Shown here: positions 51,179-60,535 of the stretch, piece by piece
Layout of the letters: each line of letters begins with the position of its first letter
Position numbering within the stretch: the stretch's first letter is position 1
From: Tridacna crocea
Lineage: Eukaryota > Mollusca > Bivalvia > Cardiida > Cardiidae
Length of the DNA stretch: 64,000 nt
Assembly: GCA_943736015.1 (NCBI GenBank)
Contig: OX031069.1
Location: 18,667,235-18,731,234 of the forward strand
Reading direction: 5' to 3'
Position numbers and translations under genes: made by a program
The notes under the pieces: model-generated
Databases searched by the model: none
Seen by the model: the letters and a program-made list of their open reading frames with translations, nothing else
Told to the model about the DNA's origin: nothing

Positions 51179-51910
51179 TTAAAGGTGGGAATTTAGATTT
51201 TTCACATCACACCAAATTGTTAAATATATATATATATAACTGAAATTTATATGAAAAAACAATCCAAATCATCAATAATTAAGAATCATAAAATTAAAAA
51301 AAAACAATTTTTTTATGGTATTCCCTTAACTCTTTACCACACAATCCCGACTTTCAACGAACCTGTGAACAAAGCCTTTTGAAAACATTGTGGGGAAAGG
51401 AGAAAATGCTGGTAACCAGCATTTTCTCCTTTTCCTACAATGTTTTCTATCCTTCTAACAATAAATTTTAATTTTTGAGCCACACTTATTTTGTCATCTG
51501 CAACTGCTTTCAATTTTGACAAGTCTACAAATTTTTCGTTTGGTAAAGAGTTAAAAGGCTACATACCCTCTTAAGCCATTTTTAGATTTCGCGCCAAAAA
51601 TCAAAAAAGCATTGTGGGAATGTTAACTTGTAATGTTAATCGAACTTGTAATTATTTTCCATAATGTCTTCTTCGGATGCTATGTATCTGCAGTATATAA
51701 ATGAACAAGCTGCTCATGTAAAAATAGGTCATGTTTCCCGTCTTTGTCTACCAGGGCTGAAGTGAATCTCTAATTTTTCTTGTTGTCGGATGGTTTTCGA
51801 CTACTGGGGTTTTTATGAAGGAAAATTATAGGGCTTAGGGAGTATAAGAATGATTTTTTTTTTTTACTTTTGTAAAATATTCGTCCCAGAATCTGAAGGG
51901 CCACCTTTAA
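51179..51910 (+). mobile_element. Family D element, nested, itself interrupted
   Basis: TTAA-AGGTGGGAATTTAG left, GGGCCACCT-TTAA right. Relative to 16785-17346 it is split at TTCCCTTAA|AAGGCTAC by a family A copy and is somewhat shortened after GAATGTTAACTTG. Confidence 0.9.
51326..51554 (-). mobile_element. Family A MITE, A1, innermost of the nest
   Basis: 229 bp, TTAA both ends. The family D copy at 16785 supplies the exact empty site (TTCCC-TTAA-AAGGC). Confidence 0.95.
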
Positions 51911-52105
51911 ACGCCCCTGAGAAAGAAAGCATTTGAAAACATTGTGGGAAAAAGGAGAAAATGCTGGTAACCAGCATTTCCTCCTTTTCGCACAATGTTT
52001 TCGGGCCATCTCCAAAGAAACTTTAAACTGTCACATTTATTCTGTCATCTGCAAATGCTTTCAATTTGGACTAGTCCAAAATTTTGCTGTTTGACAAAGA
52101 GTTAA

Positions 52106-52215
52106 TTGAAGATGCTCACCACCTTTAGCACAGGTGAAATAGTTGGACAGATGAAACATTTATTTCGGATGGACATTAATCAGAAAATATTGGCAGAAGA
52201 GCAGAAATTGCTTAA
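52106..52215 (+). repeat. Spacer repeat S, copy 3
   Basis: GATGCTCACCACC then GTTGGACAGATGAAACAT to GCAGAAATTGCTTAA; closest to copy 1 over its last 80 bp. Confidence 0.85.
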
Positions 52216-52441
52216 CTCTTTACCACACGATCCCAACTTTTAACAACTCTGAGAAAGAAGCCTTTTGAAAACATTGTGGGAAAAGGAAAAATGCTGATTA
52301 ACCAGCATTTTCTCCTTTTCCCCACCACATTTTCTACCCTTTACAAAAGAAACTTTAAGTTTTTGGTCACATTTAGTTTGTTGTCTGCAAATGCTTTCAA
52401 TTTGAACTGGCCAAAAATTTTCTCATGTGGTAAAGGGTTAA
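52212..52441 (-). mobile_element. Family A MITE, unit 3
   Basis: TTAA both ends; loop CTGATTAACCAG; outer end GTGGTAAAGGGTTAA. Confidence 0.88.
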
Positions 52442-52869
52442 AAAAAAAAAAAGAGGAGAAAAGAGTCTGACTTTGCCACGATGTTGTCATACTTACCTTT
52501 TTAACACTGCAACAGTCCTCTGGGACAGGCTCAAAGAATTTGAAATCAAAAGAAGTACACCAAGTTTGTGTTTCAAAAATCTCACTTTATACACAAAAAT
52601 AATTCCTGTAGTTGATGAACAAGCATTATAAACTCTTCAATCTCCAATCATATTTGAGCCACACTCTGTGAAAACAGGGCTTGATGCATCTACAAAAAGT
52701 GTCAATTGAGGTCAGCAGTCAACAGTCTGACCTGGGCCAAACATTTTTTTTCTTCTGTATGTTACAGGACCAGTCTATCTCATAATTCAGTCAGTTGTTT
52801 TACACAAAATCAATGATAAGGATTTTTTTAACTTTGATTGCTTGGTATCGTGCATTGCACGGGGATGCA
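52442..52869. other. No gene or repeat family recognised
   Basis: Begins with an A-rich tract; otherwise unremarkable. Confidence 0.4.
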
Positions 52870-53116
52870 TTAACCCTTTACCCCATAAGGCATTTCTATG
52901 GAATCTTTAATTGACCCAAAATAACAGCAAGGATGTAGCCATTTCTTATGTGTATATGACACCTTTTGATGGTGTAGAAAACTAAAAGAAAGTGTAGAAA
53001 ACATTGTGGTAAAAGGTGAAATTGCTCGTCACGAGCAATTTCACCTTTTGCCACAATGTTTTCCAAAGGCTCCCACAAGCAATGCGTAGAAATTAGTATC
53101 TATGGAGTAAAGGTTA
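52870..53116 (+). mobile_element. Family B MITE with an internal duplication
   Basis: TTAA both ends. GTGTAGAAAACTAAAAGAAA then GTGTAGAAAACATTG: about 20 bp beside the stem is duplicated. Confidence 0.92.
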
Positions 53117-53189
53117 AGCCCCCTTTTGCCAGAGCAAGGCCTTTTTTCAAGATGAAATAACAAAGATCAATACAAAAGCAAATATAACA

Positions 53190-53274
53190 TTAACAGAAAC
53201 AAAACATTAGACTTGTCCAGACCCAAAACATTTGCAGATAACAAATTCACTGTGGCTCAATGCTGGAACCTGTC
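53190..53274 (+). mobile_element. Family A left-arm fragment
   Basis: ACATTAGACTTGTCCAGACC and ACATTTGCAGATAAC only. Confidence 0.5.
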
Positions 53275-53495
53275 TAAACCCATTACGACACATCCCTACT
53301 TTTGACAACCCTGAGAAAGAAGCCTTTAGAAAACATTATGGGAAAAAGAAAAAAGTTCTGGTAACCAGCATTTTCTCCTTTACCCACAATGTTTTCTACT
53401 CTTCACAAAAAAGTTTTCAAATGTTCAGCCACTTTTATCATCTACAAATGCTTTTGATTTGGACAAGTCTAAAATATTGTTGTTTGGTAAATTGA
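53275..53495 (-). mobile_element. Family A MITE, A3
   Basis: TAAACCCATTACG left; right end GGTAAATTGAG lacks TTAA and runs straight into the next copy. Confidence 0.83.
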
Positions 53496-53690
53496 GTCCG
53501 AATTGAAAGTATTTGCAGACGACAAGATAAATGTGAATCAAAAATTCAATTTTGACTTTGGAAAAGTAGAAAACATTGTGGGAAAAGGAGAAAACTCTGC
53601 TTACCAGCATTCTCTCCTTTTCCTACAATGTTTTCAAAAGGCTTCTTTCTCAGGGCCATCAAAAGTAGGGATTGTGTGGTAATGGGTTAA
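53496..53690 (+). mobile_element. Family A MITE, left terminus lost
   Basis: Begins inside the left arm (CCGAATTGAAAG); ends GGTAATGGGTTAA. Second half of a deletion junction with the preceding copy. Confidence 0.8.
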
Positions 53691-53799
53691 AGGAGGTTGA
53701 AAACATTTTGGGAAAAGGAGAAAATGCTGGTTTCTACATAGCTCTCAAAAGCCTTCTTTCTTAGGACTCAAAAATCCCCATTGTTTAGTAAGTAATTAA
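53691..53799 (+). mobile_element. Family A fragment
   Basis: First stem half and loop start (GGAGAAAATGCTGG), then right arm; second stem half deleted. Confidence 0.62.
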
Positions 53800-54121
53800 A
53801 ACATACCGTTAAAATATATATGACTAACTCTAACTCGTCACTTTGTGGTTAAAGATTAAAAAAACAAAAAAACACATTAAATAGTGATATGAATACATGC
53901 AATATTATGAAAGCAAGCATGAATGCAGAATACATGAAAAGTAAATCTAAAAAAAAAAAAAACTGGTCCAGCCATAACAAATTCATTAACAGACGCAAAA
54001 TGATAAAAAACTAGTAGAAACTGAAAATGATTGGAAGCAGCATATTTCCATCATAACTTAAGTTATATGTCCCGTCCTCGACAGGCGTATAAAAACACAC
54101 ATACAAACAACATGTACTGAT

Positions 54122-54350
54122 TTAACCCTTTACCACACAATCCAGACTTTTAACGACCCTGAGAAAGAAGCCTTCTGAAAACATTGTGGAAAAAAGAGAA
54201 AATGCTGGTAGCCAGCATTTTCCCCTTTTCCCACAATGTTTTCTTCCCTTCCCAAAAGAAATTTCAAATTTTCAGTCATTTTTAGTTTGTCATCTGCAAA
54301 TGCTTTCACTTTGGAACAGTCTAAAATTTTGTTGTTTGATAAAGAGTTAA
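54122..54350 (-). mobile_element. Family A MITE, A1, 229 bp
   Basis: TTAA both ends. Loop CTGGTAGCCAG. Close to the A1 consensus. Confidence 0.93.
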
Positions 54351-54372
54351 AACAGCCAATCACCAGGAATTA

Positions 54373-54545
54373 TTAACTCTTTTACAAAACGATCCAATAT
54401 TTTAATGATTTGTGGAAAATAAATCTTGAAATATTGTGAGAAAAGAACAAAAATAATGGCTATCAGCAATTTCTCTTTTTTCCTCAATGTTTTCTACTCT
54501 GTTTCCCACAATGTTTGCTATCTATCACTGACAAAGGCTATTCTT
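54373..54545 (-). mobile_element. Family A MITE, degenerate
   Basis: TTAACTCTTTTAC, mutated stem, then a doubled TTTCCCACAATGTTTGC; right arm lost. Confidence 0.55.
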
Positions 54546-54753
54546 TAAACCCTTTCCCAAATGACAAAATTTTAGACCAGTCCAAATTGAAAGCACTTGC
54601 AGACAACAAAAATGTAACTCAAAAATTGAAATCTGTTTCCAGTAAGGTAGAAAACATTGTTGGTTACCAGCATTGTGTCCTTTTCTCATAATGTTTTCAA
54701 AATGCCTCTATCTTAGGGTCGTAAAAACCAGGGATTGTTTGCTAAAAGGTCAA
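54545..54753 (+). mobile_element. Family A MITE, A2, one stem half deleted
   Basis: ACATTGTTGGTTACCAGC: about 18 bases of the first stem half are gone. Right TCAA. A right-arm scrap of another copy follows to 54831. Confidence 0.8.
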
Positions 54754-54955
54754 GCATGATTTGTCATCTGCAGTAATAGTCTCTTTCAATTTGGGCAAAG
54801 CTAATATTTTTGAATTTTGTAACAGATTAAAACATTTGACACAAAACATCTGTATTTCAACATACTGACCTAATATGAACACAAGAGAGTACAAAGCAAA
54901 ACTATAGTAACCAATGAGACATTTTGGATTAAATCAGACAACTCATCAGTAATCT

Positions 54956-55180
54956 TCAACTCTTTATCAAACATTAAAACTTTAAACTTTTCAAAACTGA
55001 AAGCAGATGACAAAATAAATGTGACTCAAAAACTGCAACTTGTTCTAGGAAGGTCAGAGAACATAGTTGGAAAAGTAGAAAATGCTGGTCACCAGCATTT
55101 TCTCCTTTTCCCACAATATTTTCAAAGAAAATATTTTCTTCAGAGTTGTTAGAAGTTGGAACTGTGTGGTAAATTGTTAA
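54956..55180 (+). mobile_element. Family A MITE, diverged
   Basis: TCAA left, TTAA right. Loop CTGGTCACCAG; left arm shortened. Confidence 0.8.
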
Positions 55181-55263
55181 TTGTAAAAAAAAAAAGAAAA
55201 AAAGCTTGCTATTTTAAAAAAATTTAGTTTGTAACATAAAAATACTTGAAATCTCTATACAAA

Positions 55264-55420
55264 GTCAACCTTTTACCACAAACTCTGTCTTTTAACATCC
55301 CTAGGAAAAAAACTTTGAAACAGTGTGGGAAATGGAGGCATAGCAGTAACCAGACTTTTCTTCATTTCACTACTCACTGTCCCATAAGCCTTTCTCCTCA
55401 GAAGAGTTTGGTAAAGCATT
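55264..55420. mobile_element. Family A derivative made of two right arms, old
   Basis: Left side reads as a reversed right arm (ACCACAAACTCTGTCTTTTAAC), right side as a forward right arm (AAGCCTTTCTCCTCAGAAG, GGTAAAGC). Core degraded. Confidence 0.5.
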
Positions 55421-56277
55421 GATTTATTCATGATGAGCAGCAAAAGCACAAAAAAATATCCTGCAGTGATTCTTGAACACTGACATGAATTACATATAAA
55501 ACATTGTGACAGTAGGAGAAAGACCTTGTTTCAAATAGTTCCTGATCTTGCCCAAATTTAAGGCTGTCATACTTCAAGAAGAACATTATAAGCTCTGCTT
55601 TGATTCTAATCCATTTTGCAGAAAATTTTGAACTGTATTATTTGTAAAGTATCATGTACATTTCATATGAATTTGCATATAAAATATATTCAAACTAAAG
55701 GCAGTCTTAATGGCAGTCAGTGCACCAACACATGTGTGTCCTGGCTTTCTCACACTAGGACTGTCAAAACTTTCGAATCCCCGGCTGCCCAACTAAAACT
55801 ACTAAGTCTTGCTGATGAGACATTAGACCGTGGTCCCGTGTAATGCTACTATACGCCGAGCACATTAATGAATCAGGCGAAGTTCTCAGTAGTTTCGACC
55901 TGTATCCTTGCACTATCCCTATAACAACTAACCGTCTTCTGGGGGCATCGCTCAGATGGGCAACCGGTGGCGACGATAAATAAACAGAAATAATCAAACT
56001 AGGCACTGACTCTGCAACCATCACAAGTGAAATCTCAGGTCAGAATATCATAATAACACAATGACAAGAGTAAAGCCGAGGTCTGACTTAAAATTAAGTG
56101 TAGTCTGACCTTGATTTACTGTGTCATCAATTCATGTTACAAGGGGTAGGCTGAATAAATGACCAAAACCGCTAAAAATTCTGGCTGCGATGGAGAAATT
56201 GCTGGTAAACAGTCTTGTCTTCTTGCCTCATAACAATTTTATTTTCCTATAGAAAGATTCAAATCATTTGACACATG
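55421..56277. other. Unassigned, with a less AT-rich patch
   Basis: About 55770-56010 is less AT-rich (TTAGACCGTGGTCCCGTG, GGGGGCATCGCTCAGATGGG) and could be a retroposon piece or an old unique sequence. A family E remnant lies at about 56078-56125 (GTCTGAC...GTAGTCTGACCTTGATT). Confidence 0.35.
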
Positions 56278-56414
56278 TTAACTCTTTACCACACAATCCC
56301 ATCTTTTCACGACCTTGAGAAAGAAGCCTGTTCCAAAACATTGAGAGAAAAACAATGTTTTTCGAAGGCTTTTATCTCAGGGTCGCATAAACCAGGGATT
56401 GTTTGTTAAAAAGT
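56278..56414. mobile_element. Family A derivative made of two right arms
   Basis: TTAACTCTTTACCACACAATCC with GACCTTGAGAAAGAAGCC on the left, and GGCTTTTATCTCAGGGTCG with AGGGATTGTTTG on the right, both right-arm sequence in opposite directions. Core reduced to AAAACATTGAGAGAAAAACA. Confidence 0.78.
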
Positions 56415-56565
56415 AAAATTAGAGCAAGCAATAACAAAATGATATGAATATATACAACAAACAGTCTCACTAGAGTAGAGATGTCATGACAAGATCAACA
56501 ACTTTTTACTTTATATTTGACCCTTAAACTGCTGTGTAAGTCAAAGAAACCATTTTGAGCCTATA

Positions 56566-56794
56566 TTAACCCATTACCACACAATCCCTACTTTTGACGC
56601 CCCTGAGAAAGAAGCCTTTAGAAAACATTGTGGGAAAAGGAGAAAATGCTGGTAACCAGCATTTTCTCCTTTTCCCACAGTGTTTTCTACCCTTCACAAA
56701 ACAAATTTCAAATTTTCAATCACTTTAATTTTGTTGTCTGCAAATGCTTTTAATTTGGACCAGTCTGAAATATTGTCATTTGGTAATGGGTTAA
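56566..56794 (-). mobile_element. Family A MITE, A3 reference copy, 229 bp
   Basis: Best single example: TTAA, CCCATTACC, right arm TGACGCCCCTGAGAAAGAAG, stem GAAAACATTGTGGG and GGAGAAAATGCTGG with full complement, left arm CTTCACAAAAC, GGTAATGGG, TTAA. No ORF of its own. Confidence 0.95.
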
Positions 56795-56856
56795 AAAAAG
56801 AAAAATATTTTACAAATTCAAATGCAGTTAATCTTTGGAGGAAAAGTATCTCCATT

Positions 56857-57017
56857 TTAACCCTTTACCAAACAATCCCTGGTTTTTACGACCCAAAGAT
56901 ATAAGCCTTTTGAAAACATTGTAGGAAAAGGAGAAAATGCTGGTAACCAGATTTCTCCTTTTTTCCACAATGTTTTCTACCCTATTGGAAACAAATTTCA
57001 ACTTCTGAGTTACATTT
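56857..57017 (-). mobile_element. Family A MITE, A2, outer end lost
   Basis: Left TTAACCCTTTACC. Breaks at GAGTTACATTTTTT against the next copy. Confidence 0.8.
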
Positions 57018-57240
57018 TTTATCAAATTACAAAATCTTAGACAGGTCAAAATTGAAAGTATTTGCAGATGACAAAATACACATGACTCAAAAGTTGGAAT
57101 CTTGACTTTAGAATAGTAGAAAATACCGGGGGAAAAGGAGAAAACGTTGGTTACCAGCATTTTCTCCTTTTCCCACAGTGTTTTCAGAGGTCCTCTTCTT
57201 CAGGGTCATGAAAACCAGGCATTGTTTGGTACACGGTTAA
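57018..57240 (+). mobile_element. Family A MITE, left terminus lost
   Basis: Starts ATCAAATTACAAAATCTTAG and ends GGTACACGGTTAA. With its neighbour it forms a fused inverted pair. Confidence 0.8.
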
Positions 57241-57278
57241 GCTTTTACTGCTAGAGATAGTTTGGCAGCAGACAACTT

Positions 57279-57687
57279 TTAACCCTTTACAACACAATCC
57301 TATGGTTTAACTCTTTACCAAACACCAAAATCTTACACAAAATTTTACACCAAAACTGAAAGCACTTGTAGAGGACAAAATAAATGTAATTAAAATATTG
57401 AAGTTTGTTTTCAGCAAGGTAAAAAACATTGTGGGAAATGGAGAAAATGCTGGTTAAAATGCTCCATTTTCCTACAATGCTCCATTTTCAAAAGGTTTCT
57501 ATCTCTGGGTCACAAAAACAGGGACTGTTTGGTAAAGGGTTAAAGACACTGACAGAGAAAGCATTCTCTCCTTTTCTCAAGATGTTTTATATGAAGACAA
57601 TAGCCTTCATTGCTGTTGTATATAATTTGTTGTCTGCAAATGCTTTCAAATTTAACTTCTCTAGAATTCCAGTTTCAAAAAGAGTAA
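57279..57687 (-). mobile_element. Family A MITE interrupted by another A copy
   Basis: Outer scrap 57279-57310 (CCCTTTACAACACAATCC) and continuation from 57540 (TTAAAGACACTGACAGAG, CTCCTTTTCTC, GTTGTCTGCAAATGC). Old and partly deleted. Confidence 0.65.
57307..57543 (+). mobile_element. Family A MITE, A2, nested
   Basis: TTAA both ends; second stem half rearranged (CTCCATTTTCCTACAATG, CTCCATTTTC doubled). Confidence 0.82.
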
Positions 57688-57714
57688 AGCCATCCATAGA
57701 ATTCAAAGAAAATC

Positions 57715-57859
57715 AACAAATCAACATAAAATTAAGGTTTACACATAAATATATGTGGAGACAATGTGCAAAAAGGAAAAAAAATGCTTTATATAAAGGT
57801 TTTCTCCATTTACAACAATGTTTCAAAAGTGGTTTACTGCAATACAAAACAAAGTTCCT
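57715..57859 (-). mobile_element. Family A remnant
   Basis: GTGGAGACAATGTGCAAAAAGG and TTTTCTCCATTTACAACAATG are the only clear parts. Confidence 0.42.
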
Positions 57860-58088
57860 TTAACCCTTCACCAAACCATACCTGGTTTTTACGACCCTCA
57901 CATAGAAGCCTTTTGAAAACATTGCGGGAAAAGGAGAAAATGCTGGTTACCAGCATTTTCTCCTTTTCCCACAATGTTTTCTACCCTGCTGGAAACAAAT
58001 TTCAATTTTTGAGTTACGTTTATTTTGTCGTCTGCAAGTACTTTGAATTTGGACCAGTCTAAAATTTCGTTGTTTGGTAAAGTGTTAA
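57860..58088 (-). mobile_element. Family A MITE, A2, first of a five-copy array
   Basis: 229 bp, near-consensus A2. Right TTAA shared with the next copy. Confidence 0.93.
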
Positions 58089-58313
58089 CTGTTTACCAAA
58101 CAACAAAATTTTATACTTGTCCAAATTGAAACTATTTGCTGACAACAAAATAACTGTGACTCAAAAATTGAAACTTGACTACAGAAGGGTAGAAAATATT
58201 ATGGGAAAAGGAGAAAATGCTGGTTACCAGCATTTTCTCCTTTTCCCACAACATTTTCAGATGGCTTCTTCCTTTGAGTCATAAAATCCCGAGATTGTTA
58301 GGTAAAGGGTTAA
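58085..58313 (+). mobile_element. Family A MITE, second in array
   Basis: TTAACTGTTTACC left. Right arm CTTTGAGTCATAAAATCCCG. Same subtype as the fifth copy. Confidence 0.92.
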
Positions 58314-58504
58314 CTCATTATCAAACCACAAATTTTACGTTTATCCAAATCGAAAATTTAAAATTTGTATTATAAAGGGTAGAAAACATAGTGAAAAAAG
58401 GAGAAAATGCTGGTTACAAGCATTTTCTCCATTTCCCAAATTGTTTGTCTAAAAGCTTCTTTCTCAAGGTCGTAAAAAGTAAGGACTATGTGGTAATGGG
58501 TTAA
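58310..58504 (+). mobile_element. Family A MITE, third in array, shortened
   Basis: About 35 bp missing from the left arm (TCGAAAATTTAAAATTTG). GGTAATGGG right. Confidence 0.9.
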
Positions 58505-58729
58505 CTCTTTCCCAAACGACTATATTCTAGGCTTGTCCAAATCAAAAGTTTTTGCAGACGACATATTAAAAGTAACTAAAATTTTGAAAGTTGTTTTGTG
58601 AAGAGTAGAAAACATTGTGGGAAAAGGAGAAAATGCTGGTTACCAGCATTTTCTCCTTTTCCCACAGTGTTTTCCAAAGGCTTCCTTCTCAGGGTCGTCA
58701 AAAGACGGGATTGTGTGGTAATGGGTTAA
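58501..58729 (+). mobile_element. Family A MITE, A3, fourth in array
   Basis: CTCTTTCCC left, GGTAATGGG right, intact palindrome. Confidence 0.92.
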
Positions 58730-58952
58730 ACTCTTTACCAAACGACAAAATTTTACACTTGTCCAAATTGATAGCATTTGCAGACGACAAAATAAACATT
58801 ACTCAAAAAATTGAAACTTGACTATAGAAGGGTAGAAACTATGGTGGGAAAAGAAAATGCTGGTTACCAGCATTTTCTCCTTTTCCCACAATGTTTTCAG
58901 AAGGCTTCATCCTTTGAGCCATAAAATCCAGAGATTGTTAGGTAAAGGGTAA
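58726..58952 (+). mobile_element. Family A MITE, fifth in array
   Basis: Near-duplicate of the second copy (TTTGAGCCATAAAATCCAG). One stem half lacks GGAG (GGGAAAAGAAAATGC). Right GTAA. Confidence 0.9.
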
Positions 58953-59111
58953 GGTGAAAATTCTAAATCAGAGAAGGGGGACAAATGTATTTATAAATAT
59001 TTTGATGGAGACCCTGTCATACTTCAGTTGTTCCCCTTTTGATATTCAACAAACTAATCCAAATTTGAGGTAAACATTTTCAGTAATTGATATAGAGACA
59101 TTTAAAATTGT

Positions 59112-59339
59112 TTAACCTATTACCACACAATCCTTACTTTTGACGATCCTGAGAAAGAAGCCTTTACAAAACACTGTGGAAAAAGGAGAAAATGCTGGTA
59201 ACCAGCATTTTCTCCTTTTCCCACAATGTTTTTTACCCTTCACGTAACAAATTTCGAAGTTTTAGTCACTTTTATTTTGTTATCTGCAAATGCTTTCCAT
59301 TTTGAAAGCTTAAAATATTGTCGTTTGGTAATGAGTTAA
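59112..59339 (-). mobile_element. Family A MITE, A3
   Basis: TTAACCTATTACC / GGTAATGAGTTAA. Intact palindrome. Confidence 0.92.
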
Positions 59340-59448
59340 GCTTTTAAAAATTCTTATTTAAAAAAAAGGGGCATAAATGTGTCAAAAATACTTTGAGGGA
59401 AACCTGCCCATGTTATAAGGGTTCCCCTTTATGCATTTGGCGATAATT

Positions 59449-59891
59449 GGAAAGAAAGTATCAGGAAAAAAGGTATCAATTTTCGCTAGAAAAGAAAGTA
59501 TCAGGAAAAAAAGAATCAGTTTCTGTCAAAGTTGTGATACTTTATCAATATCTATTTTAAACCATATGTTTATGATTTTTCATACTTTATGTAATTAATT
59601 CTTTTATGACATTTTAGCACACTAAAAATGCTACTTAGAGACAGTTTGTCTATAAAATTAAAAAAAAAAAACAGCATATTCTTAACAGTTTGGCATAATC
59701 AGCGACTTCAGGCCAGAAAAAGTAAAAATCAAATGTACAAATATCACATTTTTCTTTACAAAGTCAATATAAACTATCAACCAAATATCTTCAACAAATA
59801 ACATAATGACTTGGTCTCTTTTTTTTTTGAAACTGATACTTTTTTTCCTGATACTTTTTTCTGATACTTTTTTTCCTGATACTTTATTTCC
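59449..59891. mobile_element. Fold-back element with GAAAGTATCAGG repeats
   Basis: Outer ends GGAAAGAAAGTATCAGGA / TCCTGATACTTTATTTCC are inverted. Each arm repeats the motif two to three times (AAAGTATCAGGAAAAAA; TTTTTTTCCTGATACTTTT). The roughly 300-bp middle is AT-rich and non-coding. Confidence 0.65.
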
Positions 59892-59946
59892 TACAATCGT
59901 ATTTGACAACTAGTCTCAGGGTGAAATATACATAACAGAGATATTC

Positions 59947-60176
59947 TTAACTCTTTACCACATGAGAAAATTTTAGACTGGTCCAAATTGAAAGCATTTG
60001 CAGACGACAAAATAAAGTTAATTAAAAAATAGAAATTTGTTCTGGGAAGGGTAGATAAGCACTGTGGGAAAAGGAGAAAATGCTGGTTACCAGCATTTTT
60101 TCCTTTGCCCATGGTGTTTTCAAAAGGCTTCTTTCTAAGGGGCGTCAAAAGTAGGGATTGTGTGGTAATGGGTTAA
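59947..60176 (+). mobile_element. Family A MITE, A3-like
   Basis: TTAA both ends; second stem half TTTTTTCCTTTGCCCATGGTG has several unpaired changes. Confidence 0.88.
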
Positions 60177-60303
60177 ATGTCAAAGTATTTGCATTACACT
60201 GATGACTATAACAATTTTTTTATGTTTTCTTCAAGAACAACGAAGATAAACAGTTTTTTGAAGGAGATCAGCACTTAAAAACAAACACACAACTGAAAAC
60301 TAG

Positions 60304-60498
60304 TCAGTAATCAACCTTCCTCTGTGAATTCTGTTCAAATATTGCATCGTTATCATCATTGTCCAAGTATTCTGCTGCTACTACCTTACTCTGAGGGTGG
60401 GGATTATACCAGGGCATCTGTTTGTCTGATGGGTTGTAGAAGGAGCCCGGGGGACCCAGCTTGTCCTTCATAGTTAAGTATGTGTCTTTTCTGCTGGG
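60304..60498 (-). CDS. Terminal coding exon of an unidentified gene
   Basis: On the minus strand an acceptor CTTCTTTTGTAG ends at 60499 and is followed by a 64-codon open frame closing with TGA at 60306-60304. The peptide is hydrophilic, rich in Pro, Asn, Asp and Tyr, with GPPGSFYNP and MPWYNPHP, an acidic DNDDNDA stretch, and ends KVDY. No membrane segment or zinc motif. It resembles a cytoplasmic C-terminal tail, but I do not recognise the protein. It stands out from its surroundings in base composition and lacks any repeat similarity, which supports a real exon. The preceding exons must lie at higher coordinates; I found none convincing before 64000. The frame assumes phase 0 at the acceptor. 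Confidence 0.72.
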   Translation of the reverse strand, partial: PSRKDTYLTMKDKLGPPGSFYNPSDKQMPWYNPHPQSKVVAAEYLDNDDNDAIFEQNSQRKVDY

Positions 60499-60535
60499 CT
60501 ACAAAAGAAGTGAATATTATATTATAAATTTACTC

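Larger units (their letters stand above)
51152..52105 (-). mobile_element. Family A MITE, unit 2, host of nested insertions
   Basis: Starts TTAACTCCTTGCC, broken at CCTGACG|TTAA (51179), resumes after 51910 as ACGCCCCTGAGAAAG and ends TTTGACAAAGAGTTAA. The intervening 0.73 kb is family D plus another MITE. Confidence 0.9.

Noticed and set aside
51022..51243. Short frame across spacer repeat S
   Set aside because: The peptide resembles a helix by chance; the frame is not kept in the other two copies of the spacer.
57429..57863. 144-codon plus-strand open frame
   Set aside because: Runs through two MITEs and a decayed remnant; the start and middle are palindrome-derived peptides.
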